Origin: Pseudonocardia sp. MH-G8 | GTDB lineage: Bacteria; Actinomycetota; Actinomycetes; Mycobacteriales; Pseudonocardiaceae | Assembly (NCBI RefSeq): GCF_002262885.1 | Contig: NZ_NKYF01000002.1 | Coordinates: forward strand, 372,001-436,000 | Length of the DNA: 64,000 nucleotides | Direction: 5' to 3' | In this document: one piece after another, positions 1 to 8,905 of the stretch | How the letters are laid out: each line of letters begins with the position of its first letter | Position numbering within the stretch: position 1 is the first letter of the stretch | Notes under the pieces: generated by a model | Told to the model about the DNA's origin: nothing | The model's database searches: none | Seen by the model: the letters and a program-made list of their open reading frames with translations, nothing else | Made by a program: the position numbers and the translations under genes

Positions 1-2
1 GC

Positions 3-68
3 GGCCGGTCGGCGTCGAAGGTGGCCAAGCTCGTCGCCCTGGACGGCGCCCGGGCGGCGGTCCGATGA
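3..68 (+). CDS. 3' end of an upstream gene (partial)
   Basis: Only the last 21 codons and the stop are in the window (ending SASKVAKLVALDGARAAVR). The TGA at 66-68 overlaps the ATG of the next gene in an ATGA junction, so the two are probably translationally coupled and belong to the same sugar or polyol operon. Too little is visible to name the product. Confidence 0.5.
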   Translation, partial: GRSASKVAKLVALDGARAAVR

Positions 69-1129
69 GCGCAGGCGCGCCGGCCCGCCCCCGCGAGGTC
101 GCGATCCTCGGCGCCGGTGCGATGGGGTCGGCGCTGGCCACCCCGTTCCGCGACGCCGGGTGGGGCGTGCGGCTGTGGGGCACCTGGCTCGACGACCACC
201 TGCTCGCGGCCTGCCGGGCCGGCGAGCCGCACCCCCGCACCGGGGTGCCGCTCGCGCCGGGGACCCGGCTGTTCACCGCCGCCGATCTGGACGCCGCGCT
301 CGACGGCGCGGAGCTCGTGGTGCTCGCCGTCGCCTCCGGCGGCGTCGAGGAGGTTGCCCGCCGCGCGGCCCCGGCGATGGCGGGCACGCGCGCGGTGCTG
401 CTGACCAGCAAGGGCTTCGCGCCGGACGCCGCGGGCCGGATCCGGCTGCTCCCCGAGGCGGTGCGGGCCGCCGCCGCCGAGCGCGGCGTCACGCCCCCGC
501 CGGTGATCGCCGTCGGCGGGCCGTGCAAGGCCAACGAGGTCGCCGCGGGCCGGCCGACCGCCGCCGTGTTCGCGGCCGCCGACCGCGCGCTCGCCGCCGA
601 GGTCGCCAAGAGCGTCGCCACCCCCGGCTACCGTGCGGAGAGCAGCGCCGACGAGGTCGGTGTGGAGGTGTGCGCGCCGATGAAGAACGTGTATGCGATC
701 GCCCTCGGCGTCGCCGACGGTCGCTCCGAACGCGACGGCACGCCGTGGCACGACCTCAAGGCCGCGGTGTTCGCGAAGGCCGTGGGCGAACTGGTCCTGC
801 TCACCGAGCTCGTCGGGGGCCGCGCCGACACCGCGGTCGGGCTGGCCGGGGTCGGCGACCTCGAGGTCACCGGGCTGTCCGGGCGCAACAAGGTCTATGG
901 CACCCGGATCGGGCGCGGCGAAACCGCGCGGGCCGCGCTCGCGGCGATGCAGGGCGCGGAGCAGACCGTCGAGGGGGTGCCCGCGGCCGCGCTGGCGGCC
1001 CGCCTGGTGGACCAGCGTGCCCCCGACGCGTGGCCGCGGCTGCCGCTGCTGCGCGCCGTGCGCGCCATCCTCGCCGACGAGCACGACCCCGTCGAGCTGC
1101 TGGTCGAGGCCGCGCTCCCCCAGCACTGA
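65..1129 (+). CDS. NAD(P)H-dependent glycerol-3-phosphate dehydrogenase-like protein
   Basis: 354 aa, GpsA-like in length and layout. A Rossmann motif GAGAMGS lies near residues 16-22, the substrate loop GGPCKANEV is in the middle, and the helical C-terminal half carries the KNVYAIALG segment near residue 207 with the conserved lysine. The family reduces or oxidises a phosphorylated polyol using NAD(P). It starts in a 4-base overlap with the previous gene and is followed after 27 bases by an FGGY kinase. This pairing suggests catabolism of a polyol or short sugar (kinase forms the phosphate, dehydrogenase oxidises it) rather than lipid synthesis. The substrate cannot be read from sequence, so gpsA is not assigned. 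Confidence 0.8.
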   Translation: MSAGAPARPREVAILGAGAMGSALATPFRDAGWGVRLWGTWLDDHLLAACRAGEPHPRTGVPLAPGTRLFTAADLDAALDGAELVVLAVASGGVEEVARRAAPAMAGTRAVLLTSKGFAPDAAGRIRLLPEAVRAAAAERGVTPPPVIAVGGPCKANEVAAGRPTAAVFAAADRALAAEVAKSVATPGYRAESSADEVGVEVCAPMKNVYAIALGVADGRSERDGTPWHDLKAAVFAKAVGELVLLTELVGGRADTAVGLAGVGDLEVTGLSGRNKVYGTRIGRGETARAALAAMQGAEQTVEGVPAAALAARLVDQRAPDAWPRLPLLRAVRAILADEHDPVELLVEAALPQH

Positions 1130-1156
1130 ACGAAGTCGACCCGATCGGAGACCCCC

Positions 1157-2698
1157 GTGCCCACCAGGACCCCCGTCGTGATCGGTGTGGACTGCTCCAC
1201 CACCGGGGCGAAGGCCGTCGCCTTCGACGCGGCCGGCGCGGCCGTCGCCCAGGCCCGTCGCGGGTACGGCCGACGCAGCCCCCGCCTCGGCTGGCAGGAA
1301 CAGGATCCGCAGGACTGGTGGGACGCGGCCTGCGGCGCGCTCACCGAGCTCGCCGCGCTGCTCGCCGCAGGCGGCCACGAACCCGTCGGTCTCGCACTCA
1401 CCCACCAGCGGGAGACCTTCGCCTGCCTCGATGCGGACGGCCACCCCGTCCGGCCGGCGGTGATGTGGCTCGACACCCGGGCCGGCGAGCAGATCGCCCG
1501 GCTCGGCAGCACCGCCGTCCACGAGCGGTCCGGCAAGCCGGCGTCGACCACGCCGAGTCTGTACAAGCTCGCATGGCTAGCCGAGCACGAGCCCGCGGCG
1601 CTGGCCCGCACCGCCACCGTCGTGGACGTGCACGGGTTCCTGGTCGGCAGGCTGACCGGGGAGCGCGCCACCAGCTGGGCCAGCGCCGACCCGCTTTCCC
1701 TGCTGGACATGCTCAATTTCGACTGGGATGCCGGCCTGCTCGCGGCGGCCGGACTGCACCCCGACCAGCTTCCGCGGCTCGTGCCGCCCGGCGCGGTCCT
1801 CGGCGGTGTGACCAAGGATGCCGCGGCGGCGACCGGCCTGCCCCCGGACCTGCCCGTCGTGGCCGGCGCCGGCGACGGGCAGTGCGCCGGCCTCGGCGCC
1901 GCGGTCGACGCGGCAACGGCCTACCTCAACCTCGGCACCGGCCTCACCCTCGGCACCCACAGCGACGACTACGTGTGGACGCGCGCCTTCCGCACCCTGG
2001 CCAGCCCGGTCGCCGGCGCCTACACCCTCGAGGCGCTGCTGTCCTCGGGCGCGCTGTCCATCGCGTGGCTGCGCGACCTCGTGGCGAGCCCGGACGCGGC
2101 CACCGGTCGCGGCGAGATCGAGCTCGGCGAGCTGGCCGCCGCGGTCCCGCCGGGGGCCCGCGGGCTGCTCTACCTGCCCTACCTGACCAGCGCGGAGTCC
2201 CCGCACTGGGACCCCGACGCGCGGGCCTGCTTCATCGGGCTCTCCGACGGCCACGGCCGGGCCGAGATGTTCCGCGCGGTGCTCGAGGGCCTCGCCTACG
2301 AGGAGCGCCTCACCGTCGAGCTCGTCGAGCAGGCCACCGCCCGCCCGATCGAGCGCGTCGTGGTGATGGGCGGTGCCTCCCGCTCACCGGTGCTCACCCA
2401 GCTGCTCGCCGACGTCCTCGAGCGGCCGGTTGCGATCAGCGCCGCGGTCGAGACCACCGCGCTCGGTGCGGCGATGCTCGCTGCCGCAGGCGTCGGGCTG
2501 GCCGGTGTCACCGACCTGCCCGCGACCGCGACCCGGATGAGCCGGGTGGCCGAGGTCCGCACCCCCGATCCGGCGGTCCGTGGGCGCTACCGGCAGGCCT
2601 ACGCGGTGTACCGCGACCTCTACCCGACCCTCAAGCCCTTGTTCCCGCGGCTGTCCGCCCTGCGCGACGAGCTGCCCGGCGAGGAGACCATCCCATGA
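1157..2698 (+). CDS. FGGY-family carbohydrate kinase
   Basis: 513 aa, the usual FGGY length. The N-terminal phosphate-1 motif is visible as VIGVDCSTTGAKAVAFD (from about residue 8), and the second ATPase lobe carries GAGDGQCAGLGAA and YLNLGTGLTLGT. The C-terminal adenosine motif is VVMGGASRSPVLTQLLADV. Such enzymes phosphorylate sugars or polyols (xylulose, glycerol, erythritol and others). The gene starts at GTG 1157, 27 bases after the GpsA-like gene, in the same operon. The closest functional class (xylulokinase versus a tetritol or pentitol kinase) is undetermined. Confidence 0.85.
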   Translation: MPTRTPVVIGVDCSTTGAKAVAFDAAGAAVAQARRGYGRRSPRLGWQEQDPQDWWDAACGALTELAALLAAGGHEPVGLALTHQRETFACLDADGHPVRPAVMWLDTRAGEQIARLGSTAVHERSGKPASTTPSLYKLAWLAEHEPAALARTATVVDVHGFLVGRLTGERATSWASADPLSLLDMLNFDWDAGLLAAAGLHPDQLPRLVPPGAVLGGVTKDAAAATGLPPDLPVVAGAGDGQCAGLGAAVDAATAYLNLGTGLTLGTHSDDYVWTRAFRTLASPVAGAYTLEALLSSGALSIAWLRDLVASPDAATGRGEIELGELAAAVPPGARGLLYLPYLTSAESPHWDPDARACFIGLSDGHGRAEMFRAVLEGLAYEERLTVELVEQATARPIERVVVMGGASRSPVLTQLLADVLERPVAISAAVETTALGAAMLAAAGVGLAGVTDLPATATRMSRVAEVRTPDPAVRGRYRQAYAVYRDLYPTLKPLFPRLSALRDELPGEETIP

Positions 2699-2729
2699 CC
2701 GGCCCCGCCCGACCTCGACCTCAACCGAG

Positions 2730-3101
2730 TCAGGCGAGCACGACGAGCGCGCCTGCCCCGATCACGGCGTACACCGCGGCGAGGGCCGCCCGGCGCCGCG
2801 CCACGCCGCGATCCGGCCCGTCCTCGCCCGTGGGCGCCCACCCCAGCGTCGGCCAGCGCAGGACCGCGCCGGCGAGGCCGAACCCGACCGCACCCACCGC
2901 GACCACCCACAGCCACGACAGCGGAACGGGCGGGGGCGCCACGGCCCGCACCGCCGCGAGCGCCACGACCGCCTCCACGCCTGCGCTGACCAGCACGTAC
3001 CGGTCGGGGGCCGCGAACCGGACCGACCACGCCCGCAACACCTGCCCGGTGACCATCGCGAGCGCGACCACCAGCACGACGGGCCCGACCACAGCACTCA
3101 C
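2730..3101 (-). CDS. small multi-pass membrane protein
   Basis: 123 aa from a GTG start that overlaps the stop of the serine-hydrolase gene by four bases (GTGA at 3098-3101). Four hydrophobic stretches are visible: VVGPVVLVVALAMVTG, a segment around VEAVVALAAVRAV, LSWLWVVAVGAVGFGLAG and a C-terminal AALAAVYAVIGAGALVVLA. A charged loop (GEDGPDRGVARRR) precedes the last helix. No family is recognised. Tight coupling to the hydrolase and the ArsR-type regulator suggests a function with the hydrolase at the membrane. An in-frame extension further upstream is not needed, because the overlap explains the start. Confidence 0.6.
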   Translation of the reverse strand: MSAVVGPVVLVVALAMVTGQVLRAWSVRFAAPDRYVLVSAGVEAVVALAAVRAVAPPPVPLSWLWVVAVGAVGFGLAGAVLRWPTLGWAPTGEDGPDRGVARRRAALAAVYAVIGAGALVVLA

Positions 3102-4216
3102 GCGTCCGCTCCGATCCGTGCCAGCAGGCTGAACCCGGCCCGCGTCACGTGGTTCGGCGACTCGCCCACCGCGGAGAGCACGGCGACGCCCACTCCCGCC
3201 TGTCGATCGATCCCGATGAACGCGGTGAAGCCACCGGTGCCGCCGTTGTGCCACACCACCTCGTGCCCGGTCTCGGGGTCGGTCCGGGTGAACCAGGCCC
3301 AGCCGATGCGGTCCTCCTCGTCGAAGGGCAGGCGCGGGGCGAGGGCGTCGATCCCGGGTGCCTCGCCGGTGAGCAGCGCGCGGGCGAGCACGGCCATGTC
3401 CGTCACGTCGGCCCGCACGGCACCCGCAGGTGCCGCCGCCTCGCCGAGCCACGGGTCGGCGCGGCGGCCACCCCCGGTCTCGCCGATCACGTCACCTGGG
3501 CCGAGCTCGGCCGCGGACACCGGGACGATCGTGTCCTGCATCCCGAGCGGCCCGAGCACCCGCTCGGCCAGCAGTTGCGGGTATGACGCGCCGGCCGCCG
3601 CGGCGAGCGCGGCGCCCAGCAGCTCGAACCCGGTGTTGGAGTAGGTGGCGGGCGGCTCGGTGAGCTCGGCACCCTCGAGCGATGCGAGCCGCTCGGCGAG
3701 CGTCGCGTCGTAGGGGTTGGCGGCGGCCAGCGATCCCCAGTAGTTGCGCAGGAACTGCCCCATCGTCTCGGGCTGCGACGTCAGGCCCGAGTGGTGCGTG
3801 GCGAGCTGCGCGAGGGTGACGTCGGCGAGCGGCGGGTCGAGCGGGAGCAGGGCACCCACGCGGGTCTCGGGCGTCACCTCGCCCCGGCCGATCATGTCCG
3901 CGAACAGCAGGCCGGTGAGGCCCTTGCTGATCGAGCCGATCTCGAACCGGTCCTGCAGGCCGGCGCCGATCGCGGCGGTACGCACGTCCTGCGCGGTCAC
4001 GGCCGCGACGGCCAGCGCGGGCCGGTCCGGCCCGATGACGTCGCGCGCCAGCTCGGCCAACCCGGCGTCGCCGACGTGCCCGCTCGGCAGCGGTCCCGGG
4101 GCCGGGCGCCAGAGCAGCCCGGCCGCCAGCGCCGGCAGGACGCACATCACGATCACGAGCACGCGCCGCCCGGTGCCAGGAGCTCTCCCCGTGGGGGTCA
4201 CGACGCGCCCGTTCAC
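3098..4216 (-). CDS. serine hydrolase of the beta-lactamase/PBP4* family, membrane-anchored
   Basis: 372 aa from GTG 4216, which overlaps the stop of the regulator gene (GTGA). Residues 18-36 form a hydrophobic signal or anchor segment. The active-site SxxK motif is S95-I-S-K98, the YxN motif is Y192-S-N194 and a C-terminal HNGG stands in for the KTG/HxG motif. This pattern fits class C beta-lactamase-like esterases and D-aminopeptidases acting outside the cytoplasm. The start was chosen because the upstream in-frame extension is only the shadow of the ArsR gene. Substrate unknown; an esterase or peptidase is as likely as a beta-lactamase. Confidence 0.82.
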   Translation of the reverse strand: MNGRVVTPTGRAPGTGRRVLVIVMCVLPALAAGLLWRPAPGPLPSGHVGDAGLAELARDVIGPDRPALAVAAVTAQDVRTAAIGAGLQDRFEIGSISKGLTGLLFADMIGRGEVTPETRVGALLPLDPPLADVTLAQLATHHSGLTSQPETMGQFLRNYWGSLAAANPYDATLAERLASLEGAELTEPPATYSNTGFELLGAALAAAAGASYPQLLAERVLGPLGMQDTIVPVSAAELGPGDVIGETGGGRRADPWLGEAAAPAGAVRADVTDMAVLARALLTGEAPGIDALAPRLPFDEEDRIGWAWFTRTDPETGHEVVWHNGGTGGFTAFIGIDRQAGVGVAVLSAVGESPNHVTRAGFSLLARIGADA

Positions 4217-4731
4217 AGCGCGGTCACGATCGCGACGAGCAGCGGCACGATGCGCTCCGCGGGAACCTGGACCTGGCCGCGGCCGCTCGAGCGCAGCCAT
4301 CCGGCACCGGTGAGCGTGCGCACGTGGTGGTAGACCTGCCCGGTGGTCCCCATGCCCGCCAGCTCGGCGAGCGCGGCCGGGCTCGTGTGCCCGTTCAGCA
4401 CGGCGAGCAGGAGCCGCAGGCGCACGGGGTGTCCCAGCGCAGCGAGGCGCGCCGCCGCGCTGCCCGTGGCACCCTCGTCGAGCGCGAGGAGGGCCTGGGT
4501 TGCGAGGCCGTACTGCCATTCGGCGCGGCCGGCGGCCGTGTCGACGGTCCCGGCGAGCACGACTCCGCCGCCCTCGACGCCGGCCAGCTGCTCCCGCAGG
4601 CCCTGCAGCACCCAGTAGACGCCTGCGTCCGCGGGCCCCGATGGCGGTTCCTCGGACGCGGTCTCGATCCCGAGCCGGGCCTCGACGGCGCGCAGCCGGG
4701 CGTCGAGGTCACGCCACGGCTCAGCGGTCAT
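4213..4731 (-). CDS. ArsR-type winged-helix regulator
   Basis: 172 aa. The N-terminal part is charged and helical. The C-terminal half carries an ArsR-like winged helix, with ARLAALGHPVRLRLLLAVL leading into the recognition segment GTTGQVYHHVRTLTGAGWL. It heads a three-gene operon (regulator, serine hydrolase, membrane protein) with 4-base overlaps throughout. A perfect inverted repeat sits immediately upstream of its ATG, so autoregulation is likely. No cysteine metal site is evident, so a metal ligand is not implied. There is no good Shine-Dalgarno sequence, so a very short or absent leader is possible. Confidence 0.75.
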   Translation of the reverse strand: MTAEPWRDLDARLRAVEARLGIETASEEPPSGPADAGVYWVLQGLREQLAGVEGGGVVLAGTVDTAAGRAEWQYGLATQALLALDEGATGSAAARLAALGHPVRLRLLLAVLNGHTSPAALAELAGMGTTGQVYHHVRTLTGAGWLRSSGRGQVQVPAERIVPLLVAIVTAL

Positions 4732-4740
4732 GCACCAACT

Positions 4741-4758
4741 ATTACGAATTTACGTAAT
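4741..4758. promoter_or_regulatory. inverted repeat, likely ArsR-type operator
   Basis: ATTACG (4741-4746) and CGTAAT (4753-4758) form perfect 6-bp arms around a 6-bp spacer. The site lies 10 bases upstream of the regulator's ATG, in a conspicuously AT-rich island within very GC-rich DNA. The position suits self-repression. Confidence 0.5.
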
Positions 4759-4772
4759 TCCCGCAAGCCCGG

Positions 4773-5768
4773 TCACGGCAACTCGGCGGGACCCTCCTGC
4801 GGCACCATGCCGAGCTGGTCGGCGACGGCGCCGAGCACGTCCTGGACGGCGATCGTGTCGACGAGCGGCATCACGGCGCTCTCCGGCCGCCCCGCGAGCA
4901 CGCCGTCGGTGACCTCCCGCAGCTCGTGCGCGTAACCGGCGCCGGTGGCCGGTGCCGTGATCTCCTCGGGGTCCCGGCCGGTGCGGTGCAGCACGATCGT
5001 GTCGGGGTGGTGGAAGCGCGGCAGGACGTCGATCCAGCCGGCGCTGCCGAACACCCGCATCTGTCCGGGCGTGGCGCAACGCAGCGACGTGAACAGCGAG
5101 GCCGTGCGGCCGTCGGCCCAGCCGAGCAGCACCGCCTCCTCGACGTCCACGCCCGACGGCGCGAGGGTGCCGTGCGCGACGACGGTGTCGGGCGCGCCGA
5201 ACAGCATCTGGGCGAACGAGACCGGGTACACCGTCAGGTCGAACAGCGCGCCGCCACCCGCGGCGATGTTGTAGAAGCGGTCCTGCGGATCGATGGGGGC
5301 GTTCACGCCCAGCTCGCCCTGCACGCTGCGGACGTCCCCAATCGCGCCGGCCGCGAGCAGCTCACGCAGGCGCACGACCGCGGGCTGGAAGCGCGTCCAC
5401 ATCGCCTCCATCACGAACACGCCGGCCTCCGTGGCGGCCGCGGCGATCTCGCGGGTGGCCGCGGGCGTGACCGTGAACGCCTTCTCGACCAGCAGCGCCT
5501 TCCCCGCCTTCAACGCCGCCAGCGCCACCGCGCGGTGCTGCGGGTGCGGCGTGGCGATGTAGAGCGCGTCGACCTCGTCGTCCTCGACGATCGCCCGGTA
5601 GGAGCCGTGGGCACGGCCGATGCCGTTCGCCGCGGCGAAGGCCTGGGCACGCTCGGCCGACCGGGACGCGACGGCGACGACCTCCGCATCGGGCAGGTGC
5701 GCGAAATCGCGCACCACCTTCGCGGCGATCCGGCCCGGGCCCACCACTCCCCAACGAACGCTGTTCAT
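4773..5768 (-). CDS. Gfo/Idh/MocA-family oxidoreductase
   Basis: 331 aa. The N-terminal Rossmann fold begins RWGVVGPGRIAAKVVRDF, followed by VVAVASRSAERAQAFA. The EKAFTV segment is the family's conserved EKP-like motif with Ala in place of Pro, and the C-terminal domain begins around GELGVNAPIDP. Such enzymes are NAD(P)-dependent dehydrogenases of sugars, inositols or related diols (dimeric dihydrodiol dehydrogenase-like by length). Start at ATG 5768 because GAGG lies about 9 bases upstream; an ATG three codons earlier is an alternative but has no spaced ribosome site. It stands alone on the minus strand. Confidence 0.82.
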   Translation of the reverse strand: MNSVRWGVVGPGRIAAKVVRDFAHLPDAEVVAVASRSAERAQAFAAANGIGRAHGSYRAIVEDDEVDALYIATPHPQHRAVALAALKAGKALLVEKAFTVTPAATREIAAAATEAGVFVMEAMWTRFQPAVVRLRELLAAGAIGDVRSVQGELGVNAPIDPQDRFYNIAAGGGALFDLTVYPVSFAQMLFGAPDTVVAHGTLAPSGVDVEEAVLLGWADGRTASLFTSLRCATPGQMRVFGSAGWIDVLPRFHHPDTIVLHRTGRDPEEITAPATGAGYAHELREVTDGVLAGRPESAVMPLVDTIAVQDVLGAVADQLGMVPQEGPAELP

Positions 5769-5878
5769 GCCGTCCATCCTCACCCACGGCCCTCCACAGC
5801 TGTGGACAACCCCGCGTCTCACACCGAGTCGCCGCCGGGCCCTGTCACCACAATTGCTTTCCGCCCGCCGACCTCGTC

Positions 5879-6868
5879 TCAGATGTCGAGGCCGTACAGG
5901 GATGCCGCATTGGCCGACGAGAACTTCTGGCGCTCCGCATCGGATGCGAACTCCCCCAGGAAGGAATCGATCTCCTCGCGGGTCGGCTGCTGGAAGGGGT
6001 AGTCGGTGGAGAAGATCAGCCGGTCGACGGAGGTCACCGACAGGGCGTGCTGCAGGAGCGCCGGGTTGAGCATGCCGGAGGTGGTGATGAAGAAGTTCGA
6101 CCGCATGTAGTCGGACACCGATCGCTGCAATCCGGCGACGCGGGAAAGGCTGTCGGCCCGGTCCAACCAGAACAGCAGCATCTCCCCCCAGTGGCCGAGC
6201 ACGACCTGGAGGTCGGGATGCCGGTCGAAGGTACCGCGGAGTACCAGCCGCAGCGCCGCCGTCGCGGCGTCCAGGTGCCACCCCCATCCGAAGGTGGCGA
6301 GGGCGAGATCGGTCATGGGATCGAAACCGCGGTAGGACGCGTCCCGAACAGCAGTCGACGGAATCTGAGGATGGATGAACACCGGTTGGCCGAGCTCGGA
6401 TGCGGCCGCGAAGAAGTCGTCGTAGACGGGATCGTCGAGGACGAGGTCTCCCGAGCGGCCGTAGACCATGGTGCCCACGTGACCCGTGGCCGCCGCTCGT
6501 TCGAGCTCGCCTGCAACATCTCGTGGCGACGACATGGGCAGCGTGGACAACGATCGGAACCGGGACGGGTTGCTGCGGACGGCCGCCGCGGCGACGTCGT
6601 TCGCGGCGCGGCTCAGGTGCAGGGCATCCGCGGGGGGCAGCGGCTGGGTCCCCGGTGGCGTCAGGGCGAGGATCGACACGTCGATGCCTTGAGCGTCCAT
6701 GGCCGCGATTCGGCCTGCCCCCAGGTCCTCCAGGCGCTGCCGGTTGTCACCCATCTCGTTGAAGGCCAGGCTCTCGTCGCGATCCTGGTGCGGCACGGCG
6801 CCGAGAGCGGCGGCCAGCTCGGGCATGACCCAGTGTTCCTCGATGGCGATGAGCGTCACGACCATCAT
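5879..6868 (-). CDS. amidohydrolase-family metal enzyme (ACMSD/gamma-resorcylate decarboxylase-like)
   Basis: 329 aa, amidohydrolase-2 family. The start is MVVTLIAIEEHWV, where the usual HxH or ExH metal motif appears as EEH. Other landmarks are FIHPQIPS (metal His), VLGHWGEM (second His) and the late Asp in LIFSTDYPFQQP. The fold is a TIM barrel. Relatives decarboxylate aromatic or aminocarboxymuconate acids or hydrolyse cyclic compounds. There is no partner gene on the same strand, so the role is probably in aromatic catabolism, but the reaction is not fixed by sequence. Confidence 0.82.
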   Translation of the reverse strand: MMVVTLIAIEEHWVMPELAAALGAVPHQDRDESLAFNEMGDNRQRLEDLGAGRIAAMDAQGIDVSILALTPPGTQPLPPADALHLSRAANDVAAAAVRSNPSRFRSLSTLPMSSPRDVAGELERAAATGHVGTMVYGRSGDLVLDDPVYDDFFAAASELGQPVFIHPQIPSTAVRDASYRGFDPMTDLALATFGWGWHLDAATAALRLVLRGTFDRHPDLQVVLGHWGEMLLFWLDRADSLSRVAGLQRSVSDYMRSNFFITTSGMLNPALLQHALSVTSVDRLIFSTDYPFQQPTREEIDSFLGEFASDAERQKFSSANAASLYGLDI

Positions 6869-6980
6869 CCTGCTCGCCCTGGACCAGCGCTTCTGAGCGG
6901 CCTGGCCTCACGGGGACCAGGTCCGTGTAGCGGCCCCCGAACCGGGAATGGGTTAGACGCTGAGGTCGGAGGTGAGTGTT

Positions 6981-7415
6981 GTGAGCGGTTCGAAACGATC
7001 CGGCGACGTGGGAGTGGGGCGGTCGCCGGTGCTGCGCTGGCACTTCCCGTCCTCGGCCGCCGCGGTGGGGCGCATGCGGCAGGAGCTCGACACCGCCCTC
7101 AGCCGGCTGGACGCGTCCGGCGACAGCCACGATGCGGTACTCCTCGTCGCCAACGAGCTCGCCGCGAACGCCGTCGAGCACGGCGACGGCGAGGTGGACG
7201 TGCGGGCCACGTTCTCCGACGGATCCGTTCGGATCGCCGTCAGCGACGCCTCTCCCGACCCGCCGCGGATTCGCCCACCGAGCCTGTCGGCACTGCGGGG
7301 GCGGGGCCTGCGGGTGATCGACGGTCTGGCGACGCGGTGGAGTTGGAGCGCCGACAGCACAGGGAAGACGGTGTGGGCGGAAGTGCCGACCGATGGTGGG
7401 CTCGGCGGACGATGA
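6981..7415 (+). CDS. RsbW-like ATP-binding regulator (HATPase_c)
   Basis: 144 aa, a single GHKL ATPase domain: the N box is LLVANELAANAVEHG and the G box region is ALRGRGLRVIDGLATRW. In actinomycetes such stand-alone domains are anti-sigma-factor kinases or partners of anti-anti-sigma proteins. GTG 6981 was chosen because GGAGGTGA lies five bases upstream; an earlier GTG at 6972 sits inside that ribosome site. No sigma factor or antagonist gene is adjacent. Confidence 0.75.
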   Translation: MSGSKRSGDVGVGRSPVLRWHFPSSAAAVGRMRQELDTALSRLDASGDSHDAVLLVANELAANAVEHGDGEVDVRATFSDGSVRIAVSDASPDPPRIRPPSLSALRGRGLRVIDGLATRWSWSADSTGKTVWAEVPTDGGLGGR

Positions 7416-7785
7416 TGGCCGCTCACCGCTCGTGACGTCGCCGCCCGTGCGGCGCACGCAGCTCCACGCTCGAGCGGTGCCCCCGCCTGACGCGATGGCG
7501 CCCGCGGCGGAAGTACCGCCGGAGCCATCGCACCAAGTTGATCATGAAGGCGAGGCTACCCAGCCCGACACGATGGGTGAGCGGGGCAGTTACGAACCGT
7601 GAGCGGCCATCCCCGCCGGTGGCTCGACGGGCAGCACCCGTGCCGATGTGGCGCACACCACCGAGCCGGCCCGCGAGAAGAGGCCAGCAGTTGTCCGCTT
7701 CTGCCGAGATCCTGGCGCCGCCGGGTACTGGTCCACCTCCCGCGCCGCTCGACACCCTGCAGACCGACGGGACGGAGACGAGACG
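7416..7785. other. intergenic region without a convincing gene
   Basis: 370 bases between two plus-strand genes. The minus strand has a short Arg-rich open frame (7423-7545, 40 aa, starting MINLVRWLRRYFRRGRHR) with no ribosome site. The remaining frames look like compositional shadows. No hairpin with a T tract was seen. Confidence 0.4.
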
Positions 7786-8889
7786 ATGCGCGCTCCGACG
7801 CAGACCATCGGTGCGCGGGCGCTGGGCCGCGCGATGCTCGCCCGGCAGTTCCTGCTCGAGCGGGCCGACGTCCCGGTCGTCGATGCCGTCACACACCTGT
7901 GCGGCCTGCAGGCCCAGGAACCGCAGGAACCCTTCGTCGGGCTCTGGTCGCGGCTGCGCTCGTTCGACCCGGCAACGCTGTCGGGTCTGCTCGTGGACCG
8001 GCAGGTGGTGCGCACCCACCTCATGCGACGCACGGTCCACCTGGTCACGGCCCGGGACGCGCTGGCATGGCGATCGCGCCACGACGCGATGCTGCGGCAG
8101 CGGGTGCTGGGGGTGTACCGGCGCGAGCTCGCCGGGATCGATCTCGATGAGCTCGCCGCGGCGGGCCGCGCGGTCATGGCCGACGGCAGGTCCCGCTCCA
8201 TGTCCGAGCTCGGGCGCGTGCTCGCCGAACACCGGCCGGGGCCGGGACCGCGCGTGCTCGGCGAGACCGTGGTCGCCGCCCTCGTCCCGATGGTGCAACT
8301 CCCGCCCCGCGGGCTGTGGCGCACGATCGCCGGTGTCCAGAACGTTCCGATGTCGTCCTGGCTGGGCCGGGAGGTCGAGCCGTCGGCCGCGGACGGAGCC
8401 GACCCGGTCGGGAAGACGCTGGTGCGGCGCTACCTCGCCGCGTTCGGCCCTGCGGCCACCGCCGACCTGCGTGCCTGGTGCGGCCTCGCCGGGCTGCCCC
8501 GCGCGGTGGCGGCGGTCCGCGACGAGCTGATCTCCTTCCGGGACGAGCGCGGCCGCGTCCTCCTCGACCTCCCCGACGCGCCCCGCCCCGACCCCGACAC
8601 CCCGGCCCCGGTGCGCTTCCTGCCGGCGTTCGACAACGCGATCCTGGGCTACGACGACCGCAGTCGGATCGTCGACGACGCCCACCGCGGCCTGTCGGTG
8701 GCCGGCGAACGGCCAGTGCTGGTCGACGGCCGTGTCGCCGCCACCTGGACGGTCGAGGCCGGCGCCGTGACCGTCACCCCGCTGCGCCGCCTCTCCCGAA
8801 CCGACCGCACAGCCGTAGCCGAGGAGGGCCGAGTACTGGCGGCATTCCTGTCAGACGGAGAACACCACCGCGTCCAGGTCTCCCCGTGA
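7786..8889 (+). CDS. winged-helix DNA-binding domain protein (HTH_42/AlkZ-like)
   Basis: 367 aa, matching the DUF1006/HTH_42 family (typically 350-400 aa), built from repeated winged-helix units. Recognisable segments are HLCGLQAQEPQEPFVGLWSR near the N-terminus, LMRRTVHLVTARDALAW, and the C-terminal LPAFDNAILGYDDRSRI. Family members include AlkZ, a DNA glycosylase that unhooks interstrand crosslinks; the HLCGLQAQ segment is where AlkZ has its QxQ catalytic motif, and QAQ is present here. A role in DNA repair or resistance to an alkylating metabolite is therefore possible. Start at ATG 7786 with GGAG eight bases upstream. Confidence 0.75.
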   Translation: MRAPTQTIGARALGRAMLARQFLLERADVPVVDAVTHLCGLQAQEPQEPFVGLWSRLRSFDPATLSGLLVDRQVVRTHLMRRTVHLVTARDALAWRSRHDAMLRQRVLGVYRRELAGIDLDELAAAGRAVMADGRSRSMSELGRVLAEHRPGPGPRVLGETVVAALVPMVQLPPRGLWRTIAGVQNVPMSSWLGREVEPSAADGADPVGKTLVRRYLAAFGPAATADLRAWCGLAGLPRAVAAVRDELISFRDERGRVLLDLPDAPRPDPDTPAPVRFLPAFDNAILGYDDRSRIVDDAHRGLSVAGERPVLVDGRVAATWTVEAGAVTVTPLRRLSRTDRTAVAEEGRVLAAFLSDGEHHRVQVSP

Positions 8890-8905
8890 CGCTGGTTGCC
8901 GTGCC

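Noticed and set aside
160-3132. Very long plus-strand open frame (990 aa)
   Set aside because: Arg/Ala/Gly-rich shadow of the GpsA-like and FGGY genes in another frame; no domain-like segments.
7423-7545. 40-aa Arg-rich minus-strand frame
   Set aside because: No ribosome site and no neighbour support; a small basic protein cannot be excluded.
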